A DNA stretch of 26,730 nt, taken from a virus. Under the pieces are notes generated by a model. The model was not told the origin of the DNA. It searched no databases and saw nothing but the letters and a program-made list of their open reading frames with translations. This document shows, piece by piece, positions 7,821 through 14,004 of the stretch. A program made the translations under genes and the position numbers. Each line of letters opens with the position of its first letter. Position 1 is the first letter of the stretch. Location: IMG/VR virus record IMGVR_UViG_3300008108_001127, positions 1 through 26,730 of that record; one strand, written 5' to 3'.

Positions 7821-8457
7821 CTAAATCATCTAAATGGTGATCACCTTCCATTTCAGGAACAATTTTTCTTTTATCCATCATATGTACAATTTCAGTTATA
7901 CTATATGGATATAGATTGTTACCATCAACGCCAACATCTAATCTTTTACCCTTACCCCATTTTCTACTTGCAGGTAAGTGAACGTGACCATGAAGATGTA
8001 TAACACCTTTATTAAGACCATTCCAACTTTCAAACGGATAATGTGTCATAACAAAATCAGCACCATCTATGTGGACTTGGAGGTAATCACTTACAGATAA
8101 AAACATATCTCTTATGTTTTCTCTATTATTTCTTATATGTTGATCATGATTACCCATCACTAAATGAATATTCTTACACACCAATCGATCCAAGAAAATC
8201 CTAATACTTTCAAAACCACCGAATGCAACATCACCCAACATAATTAATGTGTCGTTTTGTCCAACTTTTGAATTTATGTTATCCACTAAAACATTATTCA
8301 TTAGATCTATTGTATGAAAATCTCTTGTATTATTAAGAGGAATCTCACCATCTTGGGTTCTCCAATTTGTTACACCTCTACAAATATTTTTATGGTTATA
8401 ATGCGGATCCGATGTAACCCACACTCTACCTGTTGTTAATATTTTATCAAATTTCAT
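7804..8457 (-). CDS. Calcineurin-like metallophosphoesterase
   Basis: This is a phosphoesterase of the calcineurin-like superfamily with a dinuclear metal centre. All motifs are visible in order: DPHYNH (17-22), GD (75-76), GNHD (102-105), THYP (138-141), HGHVH (156-160) and DVGVDGN (about 174). At 217 aa it is the usual size of the small phage members. Known members hydrolyse phosphodiesters, nucleotides or RNA ends; the substrate here cannot be told. It lies 11 bases downstream of the second KWC gene and in the same transcript as the P-loop kinase, which is consistent with an RNA-end or nucleotide-processing role (inference). Confidence 0.9.
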   Translation of the reverse strand: MKFDKILTTGRVWVTSDPHYNHKNICRGVTNWRTQDGEIPLNNTRDFHTIDLMNNVLVDNINSKVGQNDTLIMLGDVAFGGFESIRIFLDRLVCKNIHLVMGNHDQHIRNNRENIRDMFLSVSDYLQVHIDGADFVMTHYPFESWNGLNKGVIHLHGHVHLPASRKWGKGKRLDVGVDGNNLYPYSITEIVHMMDKRKIVPEMEGDHHLDDLVGVIG

Positions 8458-8468
8458 ATTCTTTTTAT

Positions 8469-9377
8469 TTAAGGTAAATCAATTGATTCATCTGACGTAT
8501 ACATATATTCTCTTAGATACTTTTCAAAATCAACATAATCGGGAGAACTGTAAGTTCTATATACATCATTATGGGAATCAGTATTTATGTAACCCATATA
8601 ACCTCCGGTCAAATTTAGTGGACCCGTACTATTGCTGTTTAATAAATTTCTCACTCTATCAAGAATGTTATCCGAACCCAAATTATGTGGGATAATCTTA
8701 TTATTATCCGGTAGTAAATCCCATATTGATTCTTCTTTTTGTAATTCAGGTATTACCACTGACCATATTTCCTGAGGTATATTTAATAATAATGGACTTG
8801 TCTCACTATCATCAGACAACCACGCCTTTAAATCTTTATTATCCGTTTTATCTCTAGAGATCGCATATTTAACATCCGTACTTCTATTGATCACATAAAT
8901 AATTTTATAATTCTCAACATAGTTATTCCAATATTTTTCTTCAGTTATACACCATTTAGTATTTGCACCATATAACTTTGCCGCCTCATAACTTAATGGT
9001 ATCATAACTAACCATTCCCCATATTCAAGTAATTTTTTGGTTTGTTTTTCCAACTCTTTTAATCTGACAATTTCTTTAGCCTTATTAACCTCATTTTTTA
9101 AAGTCCTAAAGTCGGTATGTTGACTAATATCGTTTTTCTCAATTCTTTTTGCCTTACAATGTATTTCAAACTCATTTAAAGTTTCAACATTTTCTTCACC
9201 AAAAAAATCAACCCCAATACCATATCGTATGTCAATATTATCATACCACGTTTTTAATTTTTTAATTAAAAACTCAGAATATTTATACGTATCGGTAGGA
9301 TCTATCATACCAATAAGATCTATAATGGTAATGTTTAATTCAGGATGTTGTTCTTTTAATCTATCTAATCTACTCAT
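8469..9377 (-). CDS. KWC-motif protein 2, function unknown, 302 aa
   Basis: A paralogue of the protein at 2280-3314: the core IPLSYEAAKLYGANTKWCIT carries Cys143, followed by an aromatic stretch (YWNNYVENY) and IIYVINRST. Upstream helices also match (EENVETLNEF, KNDIS). The C-terminal third differs from its relative and includes an Asn/Ser/Gly/Tyr-rich segment (about 245-280). No known enzyme family fits. It sits 2 bases after the P-loop kinase gene and 11 before the metallophosphoesterase, so the three are one operon under the host-type promoter at 9786-9816. Confidence 0.85.
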   Translation of the reverse strand: MSRLDRLKEQHPELNITIIDLIGMIDPTDTYKYSEFLIKKLKTWYDNIDIRYGIGVDFFGEENVETLNEFEIHCKAKRIEKNDISQHTDFRTLKNEVNKAKEIVRLKELEKQTKKLLEYGEWLVMIPLSYEAAKLYGANTKWCITEEKYWNNYVENYKIIYVINRSTDVKYAISRDKTDNKDLKAWLSDDSETSPLLLNIPQEIWSVVIPELQKEESIWDLLPDNNKIIPHNLGSDNILDRVRNLLNSNSTGPLNLTGGYMGYINTDSHNDVYRTYSSPDYVDFEKYLREYMYTSDESIDLP

Positions 9378-9379
9378 AA

Positions 9380-9781
9380 CTACAAATTTATTTCAAAACG
9401 ATTTCTCATCGAGGTTAATGTTTCTTCGGGTACATTGTGCTCGTTAACACCTCCGTGTCTATTTTCCACAATTATAGAAAAAACTTTATATTCAAAATAT
9501 TCCGCCATTTCAAAATATGGTTTCATTTCCCATTCTTGAGTGAATGTGTTTGAAACAACAATTACATTATTTAATAACGCAGTATGATTTAATAACATTG
9601 CAGTATAAACACTATCTTGACACCATTTATGGGCTTCTTTAATTTTAGATATATCAAATTTATATTCCCCATCTTTCATAAAAAACATATCAGTTTCAAA
9701 ATGAGTACCACCTAAAGATTTAGCAAATGTGGATTTACCAGATCCTGGAATTCCACGAACTATATACAATATTTTTTCCAT
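9380..9781 (-). CDS. P-loop kinase of the AAA_33 / N4BP2-like type, 133 aa
   Basis: Residues 10-18 are the Walker A loop GIPGSGKST, followed by a conserved-looking acidic position (ETDMFF, about 29-34) and NVIVVSNTF (about 73), where such kinases place the second acidic or polar strand. An Arg-containing tail (HNVPEETLTSMRNRF) is typical of polynucleotide/zeta-toxin-like kinases related to the N4BP2 5'-OH kinase. A phosphate transfer to a nucleic-acid end or nucleotide is likely but the substrate is not shown. It is the first gene of a three-gene operon. Its ATG is only 5 bases from the -7 box of its promoter, so the message may be leaderless. Confidence 0.85.
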   Translation of the reverse strand: MEKILYIVRGIPGSGKSTFAKSLGGTHFETDMFFMKDGEYKFDISKIKEAHKWCQDSVYTAMLLNHTALLNNVIVVSNTFTQEWEMKPYFEMAEYFEYKVFSIIVENRHGGVNEHNVPEETLTSMRNRFEINL

Positions 9782-9785
9782 ATCA

Positions 9786-9816
9786 CAAAGATATGAATTT
9801 TTTTTTCAATAAACAA
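9786..9816 (-). promoter_or_regulatory. Bacteroidota-type housekeeping promoter for the kinase operon
   Basis: On the coding strand TTG (9814-9816), a 20-base spacer, then TATCTTTG (9786-9793). This fits the Bacteroidota sigma-A consensus TTG-N19-21-TAnnTTTG. The start codon is at 9781. Confidence 0.75.
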
Positions 9817-9817
9817 C

Positions 9818-9825
9818 TATTTATT
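9818..9825 (+). promoter_or_regulatory. TATTTATT box 3 bases before the sigma-factor start
   Basis: TATTTATT, then GTT, then ATG at 9829. The same 13-base string TATTTATTGTTAT precedes the acidic protein that starts at 20040. Candidate phage promoter or start-context element. Confidence 0.4.
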
Positions 9826-9828
9826 GTT

Positions 9829-10389
9829 ATGAAAATCATTTTAACTGAGTCACAATATGAACACTTAATAAGTGAAGGATTTAATTTTGATCTTGAATAT
9901 AAAAGGTTATACCCAAAAATATTTAGACAGATTTGTTTAAGATATGCAAACGGAGACAAAGAAAAAGCAAATGATTTTTGTCAATTAGGTTTTATAAAGG
10001 TTCACCAAAAAATGGGAATGTATGACGGTTCAGGTAGCCTTGAAGGTTGGATTCAACGTATTATAAAAAATACAATTATTGATGAATTAAGAAAAGAAAA
10101 AAGATCTCCAAAAAGAAAAGATGTTGATTTCGGTCGTGAAGATTTAGGTCTTGAGGATATGCCAAATGAAGAACCTATGTTTTCTATGTCCGATATTAAA
10201 GATGCTATGGAAACTTTATCACCATCATATAAAAGAATTTTTAATATGTATTATTTTGAAGATATGTCTCACCAAGAAATTGCAGATGAATTAGGAATTA
10301 GCGATGGTACATCAAAATCAAATTTATTTAAAGCAAAAGCCAACGTTAAATCTTATTTGGAAAAGTTAAATAAAAAAAGGGAAGGTTAA
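9829..10389 (+). CDS. ECF-like RNA polymerase sigma factor with N-terminal MKIILTESQ
   Basis: A 186-residue sigma-70-family protein with region 2 (LYPKIFRQICLRYANGDKEK, with the following DFCQLGFIKVHQKMGMYDG and the GSLEGWIQRIIKNTIIDELRK stretch taken as a whole) and region 4 (LSPSYKRIFNMYYFEDMSHQ, then EIADELGISDGTSKSNLFKA as helix-turn-helix). There is no region 1.1 or 3, so it is ECF-like. It would direct host RNA polymerase to phage promoters. An upstream in-frame start (9727) is possible, but it would run through the divergent promoter; the ATG at 9829 gives the MKIILTESQ start shared with the protease at 6535. It is alone and rightward between leftward operons. Its targets might be the TATTTATW boxes, one of which precedes it. 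Confidence 0.9.
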   Translation: MKIILTESQYEHLISEGFNFDLEYKRLYPKIFRQICLRYANGDKEKANDFCQLGFIKVHQKMGMYDGSGSLEGWIQRIIKNTIIDELRKEKRSPKRKDVDFGREDLGLEDMPNEEPMFSMSDIKDAMETLSPSYKRIFNMYYFEDMSHQEIADELGISDGTSKSNLFKAKANVKSYLEKLNKKREG

Positions 10390-10400
10390 CCCCTCCCTTT
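10372..10400 (-). terminator. Terminator of the lipoprotein operon, overlapping the sigma gene 3' end
   Basis: Minus strand: AAAGGGAGGGG, a TTAA-centred loop, CCTTCCCTTT with one bulge, then TTTTTATTT. The T run is on the minus side, so it stops leftward transcripts entering the sigma gene. Confidence 0.7.
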
Positions 10401-10456
10401 AAAGGTCGACAATGAATTGTCCGACTCCACCACCTTGTTTTACTAAACAAGGAAAA
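10401..10456. other. Convergent gap with two further hairpins
   Basis: The 56 bases between the convergent genes hold GACAA-TGAA-TTGTC (within 10407-10422) and a perfect 8-bp stem CCTTGTTT-TACT-AAACAAGG (10433-10452). Neither has a T run. No start-bearing gene is visible. Confidence 0.5.
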
Positions 10457-10936
10457 TTAACTAAAGTTTGTTGAATCCGATATTCTTAATCCATCCACAC
10501 AACGTTCAGGTTTACTCCAATAAGTTCTACGTTCAGGATATTCCAAACTGTATGACTCAATATCATAACCATCTTCCTTACCCCAAGAAAGAGCCATATC
10601 AATGAATTTTTCCTGATTCATCTCATTTCCGTATTCATCCACAATACGTCCTGATCTAATGAATTTAAATAGAGATTCTTTATCCTTAAAATACTTATCA
10701 TCATTAAAATTCCAAAGGAACTTCCACCCCATACTACGTTTACCTAAATGAACCTTTACACTATCACTAAACTCATCCCAAGGTGTCCAATCCTCAAATA
10801 CTTCTGGGTTTTCTATCGCAAAATTACTATTAACCGATGATGGAGATAACTCCATTCGTCTAACTCTAGCCATAAGACGATTACGTCTTGTTTCTAACTC
10901 ATTAACAGATGGTATTCTATAAAAATTTGTTCCCAT
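10457..10936 (-). CDS. Phage hypothetical protein of the MGTNFY / GKxSxGW type, 159 aa
   Basis: Starts MGTNFYRIPS and contains VHLGKRSMGWKFLWNF (about 82-97). Phages carry many small proteins that begin MGTNYY and have an H-h-G-K-x-S-x-G-W motif; this looks like a member without the Cys pairs some of them have. The role is unknown to me. The remaining sequence is charged, with an aromatic C-terminal part (YPERRTYWSKPERC). It is the last gene of the three-gene operon begun at 11676 and follows the lipoprotein gene by 2 bases. Confidence 0.75.
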   Translation of the reverse strand: MGTNFYRIPSVNELETRRNRLMARVRRMELSPSSVNSNFAIENPEVFEDWTPWDEFSDSVKVHLGKRSMGWKFLWNFNDDKYFKDKESLFKFIRSGRIVDEYGNEMNQEKFIDMALSWGKEDGYDIESYSLEYPERRTYWSKPERCVDGLRISDSTNFS

Positions 10937-10938
10937 GT

Positions 10939-11388
10939 TTATAATCTTTCAATCCAAAGGTAGTAGTTCGGAGGATTAACCACACCTATTGAAATATCCG
11001 TAAATTTTCCTCCGATTATATATCCCATTTCTAAATTGACCTTATTCACATTACCAGTCAAATATCCAAAGATTGTGTAATTCAAAGTTAAAGAATATAC
11101 AGTCCCGACTGAATTAAACCCATAGTTATATGGACCAATTGAATTATACTTATATACACTCTTTGTAATAAACTTGATAGTGTCAGGTGGAAGCATTTCA
11201 GATGGTAATCCCATTTCACCAATACGATATTGTTTAATTACCCAAGTTTGTCCCGCCAAAGAATATGTACTATCCTGTGGATTTGGATTAGTGGGAACTG
11301 GTGGTTGATACACTCCTGGTTCAATTACTTGTTTCTCACAGGATATCATTCCTAACACTAATACTAATAAAAAAAATATTCTTTTCAT
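10939..11388 (-). CDS. Predicted lipoprotein, 149 aa
   Basis: A signal peptide with a lipobox, MKRIFFLLVLVLGMISC, places the lipidated Cys at residue 17, followed by a Pro/Asn-rich linker (PPVPTNPNPQDS) and a beta-rich domain (about 45-149). The layout is that of Bacteroidota lipoproteins, exported through Sec and anchored to a membrane. No family is recognised for the mature part. In a phage it could act in superinfection exclusion or surface change (inference only). It lies 3 bases from its upstream neighbour, so its expression follows the host-type promoter at 11693-11722, which would make it early. Confidence 0.8.
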   Translation of the reverse strand: MKRIFFLLVLVLGMISCEKQVIEPGVYQPPVPTNPNPQDSTYSLAGQTWVIKQYRIGEMGLPSEMLPPDTIKFITKSVYKYNSIGPYNYGFNSVGTVYSLTLNYTIFGYLTGNVNKVNLEMGYIIGGKFTDISIGVVNPPNYYLWIERL

Positions 11389-11391
11389 AAT

Positions 11392-11676
11392 TTATTTTGT
11401 TACTAACGATTCAATTTTACTTTTAATTTGTTCAGTCATTAAAATATCACTTTCGTTACTAATAATTACCGAGTTAACTAATATTTTATTTGGGATGTGA
11501 ACCAAAAATGTATTACCATTATAAAAACTTAAGTTATGACCCAATTCAATCGCCCCGTGAATCATCTTAACGAATAATTTGAATTGAATCTGATCCATAA
11601 ACGTCTCATCAATCAGCACTCCCATATTCTCATTGATGACTTTTAACGTATATCCTGTAATTGTTGGCTTTGACAT
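11392..11676 (-). CDS. Small hypothetical protein, 94 aa
   Basis: Not recognised. Mixed alpha/beta: YTLKVINENMGVLIDETF, then FKLFVKMIHGAIELGHNLSF, then FLVHIPNKILVNSVIISN. No Cys and no membrane segment. It is the first gene of the lipoprotein operon, 13 or so bases behind the predicted transcription start. Confidence 0.7.
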   Translation of the reverse strand: MSKPTITGYTLKVINENMGVLIDETFMDQIQFKLFVKMIHGAIELGHNLSFYNGNTFLVHIPNKILVNSVIISNESDILMTEQIKSKIESLVTK

Positions 11677-11692
11677 ATTCTATAATTTTAGA

Positions 11693-11722
11693 CAAAGATA
11701 GTAAACTATTTTAATATAACAA
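11693..11722 (-). promoter_or_regulatory. Bacteroidota-type housekeeping promoter
   Basis: Coding strand: TTG (11720-11722), exactly 19 bases, TATCTTTG (11693-11700). It drives the 11676-10457 operon. Confidence 0.8.
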
Positions 11723-11726
11723 ATTT

Positions 11727-12182
11727 TTATAATAGAAAATTATCTTCGTGTGTAAATCCTGATGAATCAATTTGTGGTCCATTATCAATTAAAACTTCAA
11801 CTTTTATTTCACCATCAATAAATCTTGAAACCGAACAAAACTCAATTTCAACATCTTCTTGAATACTTTGTTTAAGTTCATTATATTGATCCTCATTTTC
11901 TAATGATCCACATTGTGTTGCCGGTGAATGATAAACTTTTATTCTATATGAACCGTATGGATTTTCTAACGTATTGGTATCCCAAATTAAATTTTCAAAA
12001 TCATAATTTTCAGAACCATCTTTAGTTAAAAATTTACCATCACTATCTCTTTTCCAAACCTGTGAATGATGGAATCCACAATTATTACAGATCACATATT
12101 CTTCACCTGTTTTATAATAAAAATCAGAAAATGCCTCTTGTTTGCAATTTGGACATTCTAAATAATCAATTACGCTTCCCAT
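11727..12182 (-). CDS. Zinc-ribbon hypothetical protein, 151 aa
   Basis: CPNC (10-13) and CNNC (32-35) form a probable four-Cys zinc ribbon in the first 40 residues, starting MGSVIDYLECPNC. The rest is beta-rich and acidic, with KVEVLIDNGPQID near the end. The function is unknown; a nucleic-acid or protein-binding role is plausible from the ribbon only. It starts 1 base after the stop of the 12184-12513 gene, which makes the pair translationally coupled. Confidence 0.75.
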   Translation of the reverse strand: MGSVIDYLECPNCKQEAFSDFYYKTGEEYVICNNCGFHHSQVWKRDSDGKFLTKDGSENYDFENLIWDTNTLENPYGSYRIKVYHSPATQCGSLENEDQYNELKQSIQEDVEIEFCSVSRFIDGEIKVEVLIDNGPQIDSSGFTHEDNFLL

Positions 12183-12183
12183 A

Positions 12184-12513
12184 TTATTTTGTTATTATAT
12201 ATTTTTTACCTTGCTTTTCCAACTTACCAACATAGTCGTTTTTGTAATCAATTCCTGACCAAAAACCACTACCATCACTCCAAAGACCACGTTTATTATT
12301 TTTATAAACTTCTTCACCAAATGTGATATAATCAGGTTGATCGTGATCAACCAAACAACTCGCTCTTGTCATTTCTCGTTTTTCTGTTGGTGTGTAATTA
12401 CCAGACCAATCTTGTTTACATAAGAAAGTCGCTTCTCCAACAATAACTTCTTGTCCATCAAGAGTTGCCTTCTTATCTAATTTTTTCTTGTATGTGTATA
12501 TGTAAGATCCCAT
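12184..12513 (-). CDS. Small basic hypothetical protein, 109 aa
   Basis: Not recognised. Beta-rich, with YTYKKKLDKKATLDGQEVIV at the N-terminus and a Gly/Trp/aromatic stretch (GLWSDGSGFWSGIDYKNDYV, about 75-94). Two Cys are present but not paired as a metal motif. It starts 5 bases after the end of a terminator hairpin, so its expression presumably depends on read-through from the 13013 promoter or an unseen start. Confidence 0.7.
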   Translation of the reverse strand: MGSYIYTYKKKLDKKATLDGQEVIVGEATFLCKQDWSGNYTPTEKREMTRASCLVDHDQPDYITFGEEVYKNNKRGLWSDGSGFWSGIDYKNDYVGKLEKQGKKYIITK

Positions 12514-12517
12514 ATTT

Positions 12518-12546
12518 AAAAATTTTATCCCCCCAATTAAGGGGGG
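12518..12546 (-). terminator. Rho-independent terminator (or attenuator)
   Basis: Minus strand: CCCCCC-TTAATT-GGGGGG, then ATAAAATTTTT. It lies between the 12555-13013 gene and the next leftward gene, so it would reduce but need not abolish downstream expression. Confidence 0.75.
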
Positions 12547-12554
12547 AAGATTAA

Positions 12555-13013
12555 TTAATTTTGAGTAAACGCTTTATCAGCCCAAGTTTTTGCACCCATT
12601 CGGGTCCAAATATTCATATCACACATATCAGGAAATGATTCTCTCATTGTTCCTACTGTCAACACATCCAAAAATCCTTTGTCTATGGAATACCATTTAC
12701 CACCTTTAGTTGTATAAACATTCATCCAATGACCAAACTCATTTTTCATTTGGATGTTAATCAATACGTTTTTTTTATATCCACGAATAACACTAGAAGG
12801 TGTCCCTTTAGTGTCGTGAATATTAATAAAACCCGCTCTACATTTTCCCGCTATACGGAATTCATATTCTTTATTAATATCTTTAAGGTGATTGGACACT
12901 TGGACCGTAGTTACCTTATTTTTAACGATTGTTTTAAAGGATCCATAGAATACGTCACCTGACATTGTTCCTTCATTAACTGAGATAATTGTGTTGGTTT
13001 TTGTAGTTGTCAT
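12555..13013 (-). CDS. Hypothetical protein, 152 aa
   Basis: Not recognised. It is a soluble, slightly basic protein with many beta-strand-like stretches (VFYGSFKTIVKNKVTTVQVS, NVLINIQMKNEFGHWMNVYT) and the C-terminal WTRMGAKTWADKAF. It is the first gene under a host-type promoter (13040-13069) and is closed by a strong terminator, so it may be transcribed abundantly and early. Confidence 0.75.
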   Translation of the reverse strand: MTTTKTNTIISVNEGTMSGDVFYGSFKTIVKNKVTTVQVSNHLKDINKEYEFRIAGKCRAGFINIHDTKGTPSSVIRGYKKNVLINIQMKNEFGHWMNVYTTKGGKWYSIDKGFLDVLTVGTMRESFPDMCDMNIWTRMGAKTWADKAFTQN

Positions 13014-13039
13014 AACTGTTTATGTTTTTAATTACAATA

Positions 13040-13069
13040 CAAAGGTAATGCTTTTTTTTAAACTGCCAA
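13040..13069 (-). promoter_or_regulatory. Bacteroidota-type housekeeping promoter
   Basis: Coding strand: TTG (13067-13069), exactly 19 bases, TACCTTTG (13040-13047). The ATG at 13013 is about 23 bases downstream of the expected start. Confidence 0.8.
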
Positions 13070-13117
13070 ACAAAAACAAAAAATCCCACAACTTTTTTTT
13101 AAAAAAATTATGGGATT
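13070..13117 (-). terminator. Long-stem terminator downstream of the Nudix gene
   Basis: Minus strand: AATCCCA / TGGGATT outer stem, an inner TTTTTTT / AAAAAAA stem, then TTTTTGTTTTTG. It stops leftward transcripts from the Nudix side just before the 13040 promoter. Confidence 0.7.
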
Positions 13118-13208
13118 ATGTTTTGATTAACCATTAAATAACTGAGAAGGGGGATTTTGGTTGTTTTTTGTATGATATAAATATATTATTGTTTACCAAA
13201 ATTCAATT
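13118..13208 (-). other. Gene-free stretch with a TATTTATA box, possible short transcript
   Basis: No reading frame with a start is visible. The minus strand has TATTTATA at 13176-13183, followed by about 60 bases and then the 13070-13117 terminator. A small RNA of roughly 60-100 bases could be made here, or the box may be a remnant. Confidence 0.25.
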
Positions 13209-13628
13209 TTATTTTAAATTTTTTACAATAATTTTGTAAAATTCATCATTTTTTTTGTCTAAAGGTAAATTATCAATACTAAAATAACCACATTCACTAT
13301 GTTCACCACCATCTTTGGCATTTTCTAAATCAGGATAGATCTCCTCATCAACCTCTAAAGAATATACATACATAAATCCTTTTAAATAGGTTCCATCTTT
13401 ATTAAAACGATCAATAAACCCAACTAAATCTAAATTACCATTAACTTTAAGATTTGTTTCCTCATAAAACTCTCTACGAGCCGCCTCTTCAGGACTTTCC
13501 CCTTCTTCTATCCCTCCACCGGGTATTGACCAAACTCCAGGTAAAGTATTATCATTACTTCTTTTACATAACAATACCTTATCATTACATTTAACCAATA
13601 TACCGGAAAATCTTTTGTTTTTCTTCAT
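13209..13628 (-). CDS. Nudix hydrolase, 139 aa
   Basis: Hydrolyses a nucleoside diphosphate linked to another group. The Nudix box is complete: G38, E44 and REFYEE at 52-57 in GGIEEGESPEEAARREFYEE. It resembles MutT-like NTP pyrophosphohydrolases (LLCKRSNDNTLPGVWSIPGG). The ATG at 13628 (MKKNKRFSG) is chosen because a longer in-frame start at 13709 would run through the divergent DUF192 gene. The two starts are only 19 bases apart around a palindromic TATTTATAAATA. Substrate unknown; nucleotide-pool cleaning or cap/NAD-type RNA turnover are both known phage uses. Confidence 0.92.
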   Translation of the reverse strand: MKKNKRFSGILVKCNDKVLLCKRSNDNTLPGVWSIPGGGIEEGESPEEAARREFYEETNLKVNGNLDLVGFIDRFNKDGTYLKGFMYVYSLEVDEEIYPDLENAKDGGEHSECGYFSIDNLPLDKKNDEFYKIIVKNLK

Positions 13629-13636
13629 ACCTTCTA

Positions 13637-13648
13637 TATTTATAAATA
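13637..13648. promoter_or_regulatory. Palindromic TATTTATAAATA between divergent Nudix and DUF192 genes
   Basis: The 12-base perfect palindrome presents TATTTATA on both strands, 3 bases before the DUF192 ATG and 12 bases before the Nudix ATG. It could serve both genes as one shared element. Confidence 0.45.
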
Positions 13649-14004
13649 TGGAAATAATAATAAACAATAATCTCTTTAATGTCAAATCTGCAATTACAGA
13701 TAAAGACATTCAAGAAGGAATGAAAGGTAAAAAATTTGACGATACTTTTAACGGAATGTTATTCATAATGAACGAAGGGTACCATTCCTTTTGGATGAAG
13801 GATTGTTTAATCTCTTTGGATATCATTTATATATCAGACGGTAAAATTCAAAAAATTTACAGTGACTGTCCTCCATGTAGGGAACAAGACGATACGAAAT
13901 GTCCCCACTATGAAGGTGTTGGTGATATGATCTTAGAGATCAATGGTGGTGATTGTATTAAATACGATATCACCGAAGGAGATTCAATTTTGATTAAAGA
14001 GTGA
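13648..14004 (+). CDS. DUF192 family protein, 118 aa, with a Cys-rich insert
   Basis: DUF192 hallmarks are visible: NGMLFIMNEGYHSFWMKDCL then SLDIIYISDGKI, and a C-terminal VGDMILEINGGD and ITEGDSI. The family has a small beta fold and no agreed activity; bacterial members are often exported, but this one has no signal peptide. The usual short loop after the strand IQKIYSDC is expanded to CPPCREQDDTKCPHYEG, which with Cys78-type positions could bind a metal (inference). It overlaps the 3' end of the convergent methyltransferase gene by 21 bases. Confidence 0.85.
   Translation: MEIIINNNLFNVKSAITDKDIQEGMKGKKFDDTFNGMLFIMNEGYHSFWMKDCLISLDIIYISDGKIQKIYSDCPPCREQDDTKCPHYEGVGDMILEINGGDCIKYDITEGDSILIKE

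Noticed and set aside
7804-9781. Toxin-antitoxin reading of the P-loop kinase (zeta-toxin-like)
   Set aside because: No antitoxin-like small gene is adjacent, and the kinase fits N4BP2-like end-healing kinases at least as well.
9727-9828. Extended sigma-factor start 34 codons upstream
   Set aside because: It would be translated through the divergent kinase gene end and promoter and would hide the MKIILTESQ start.
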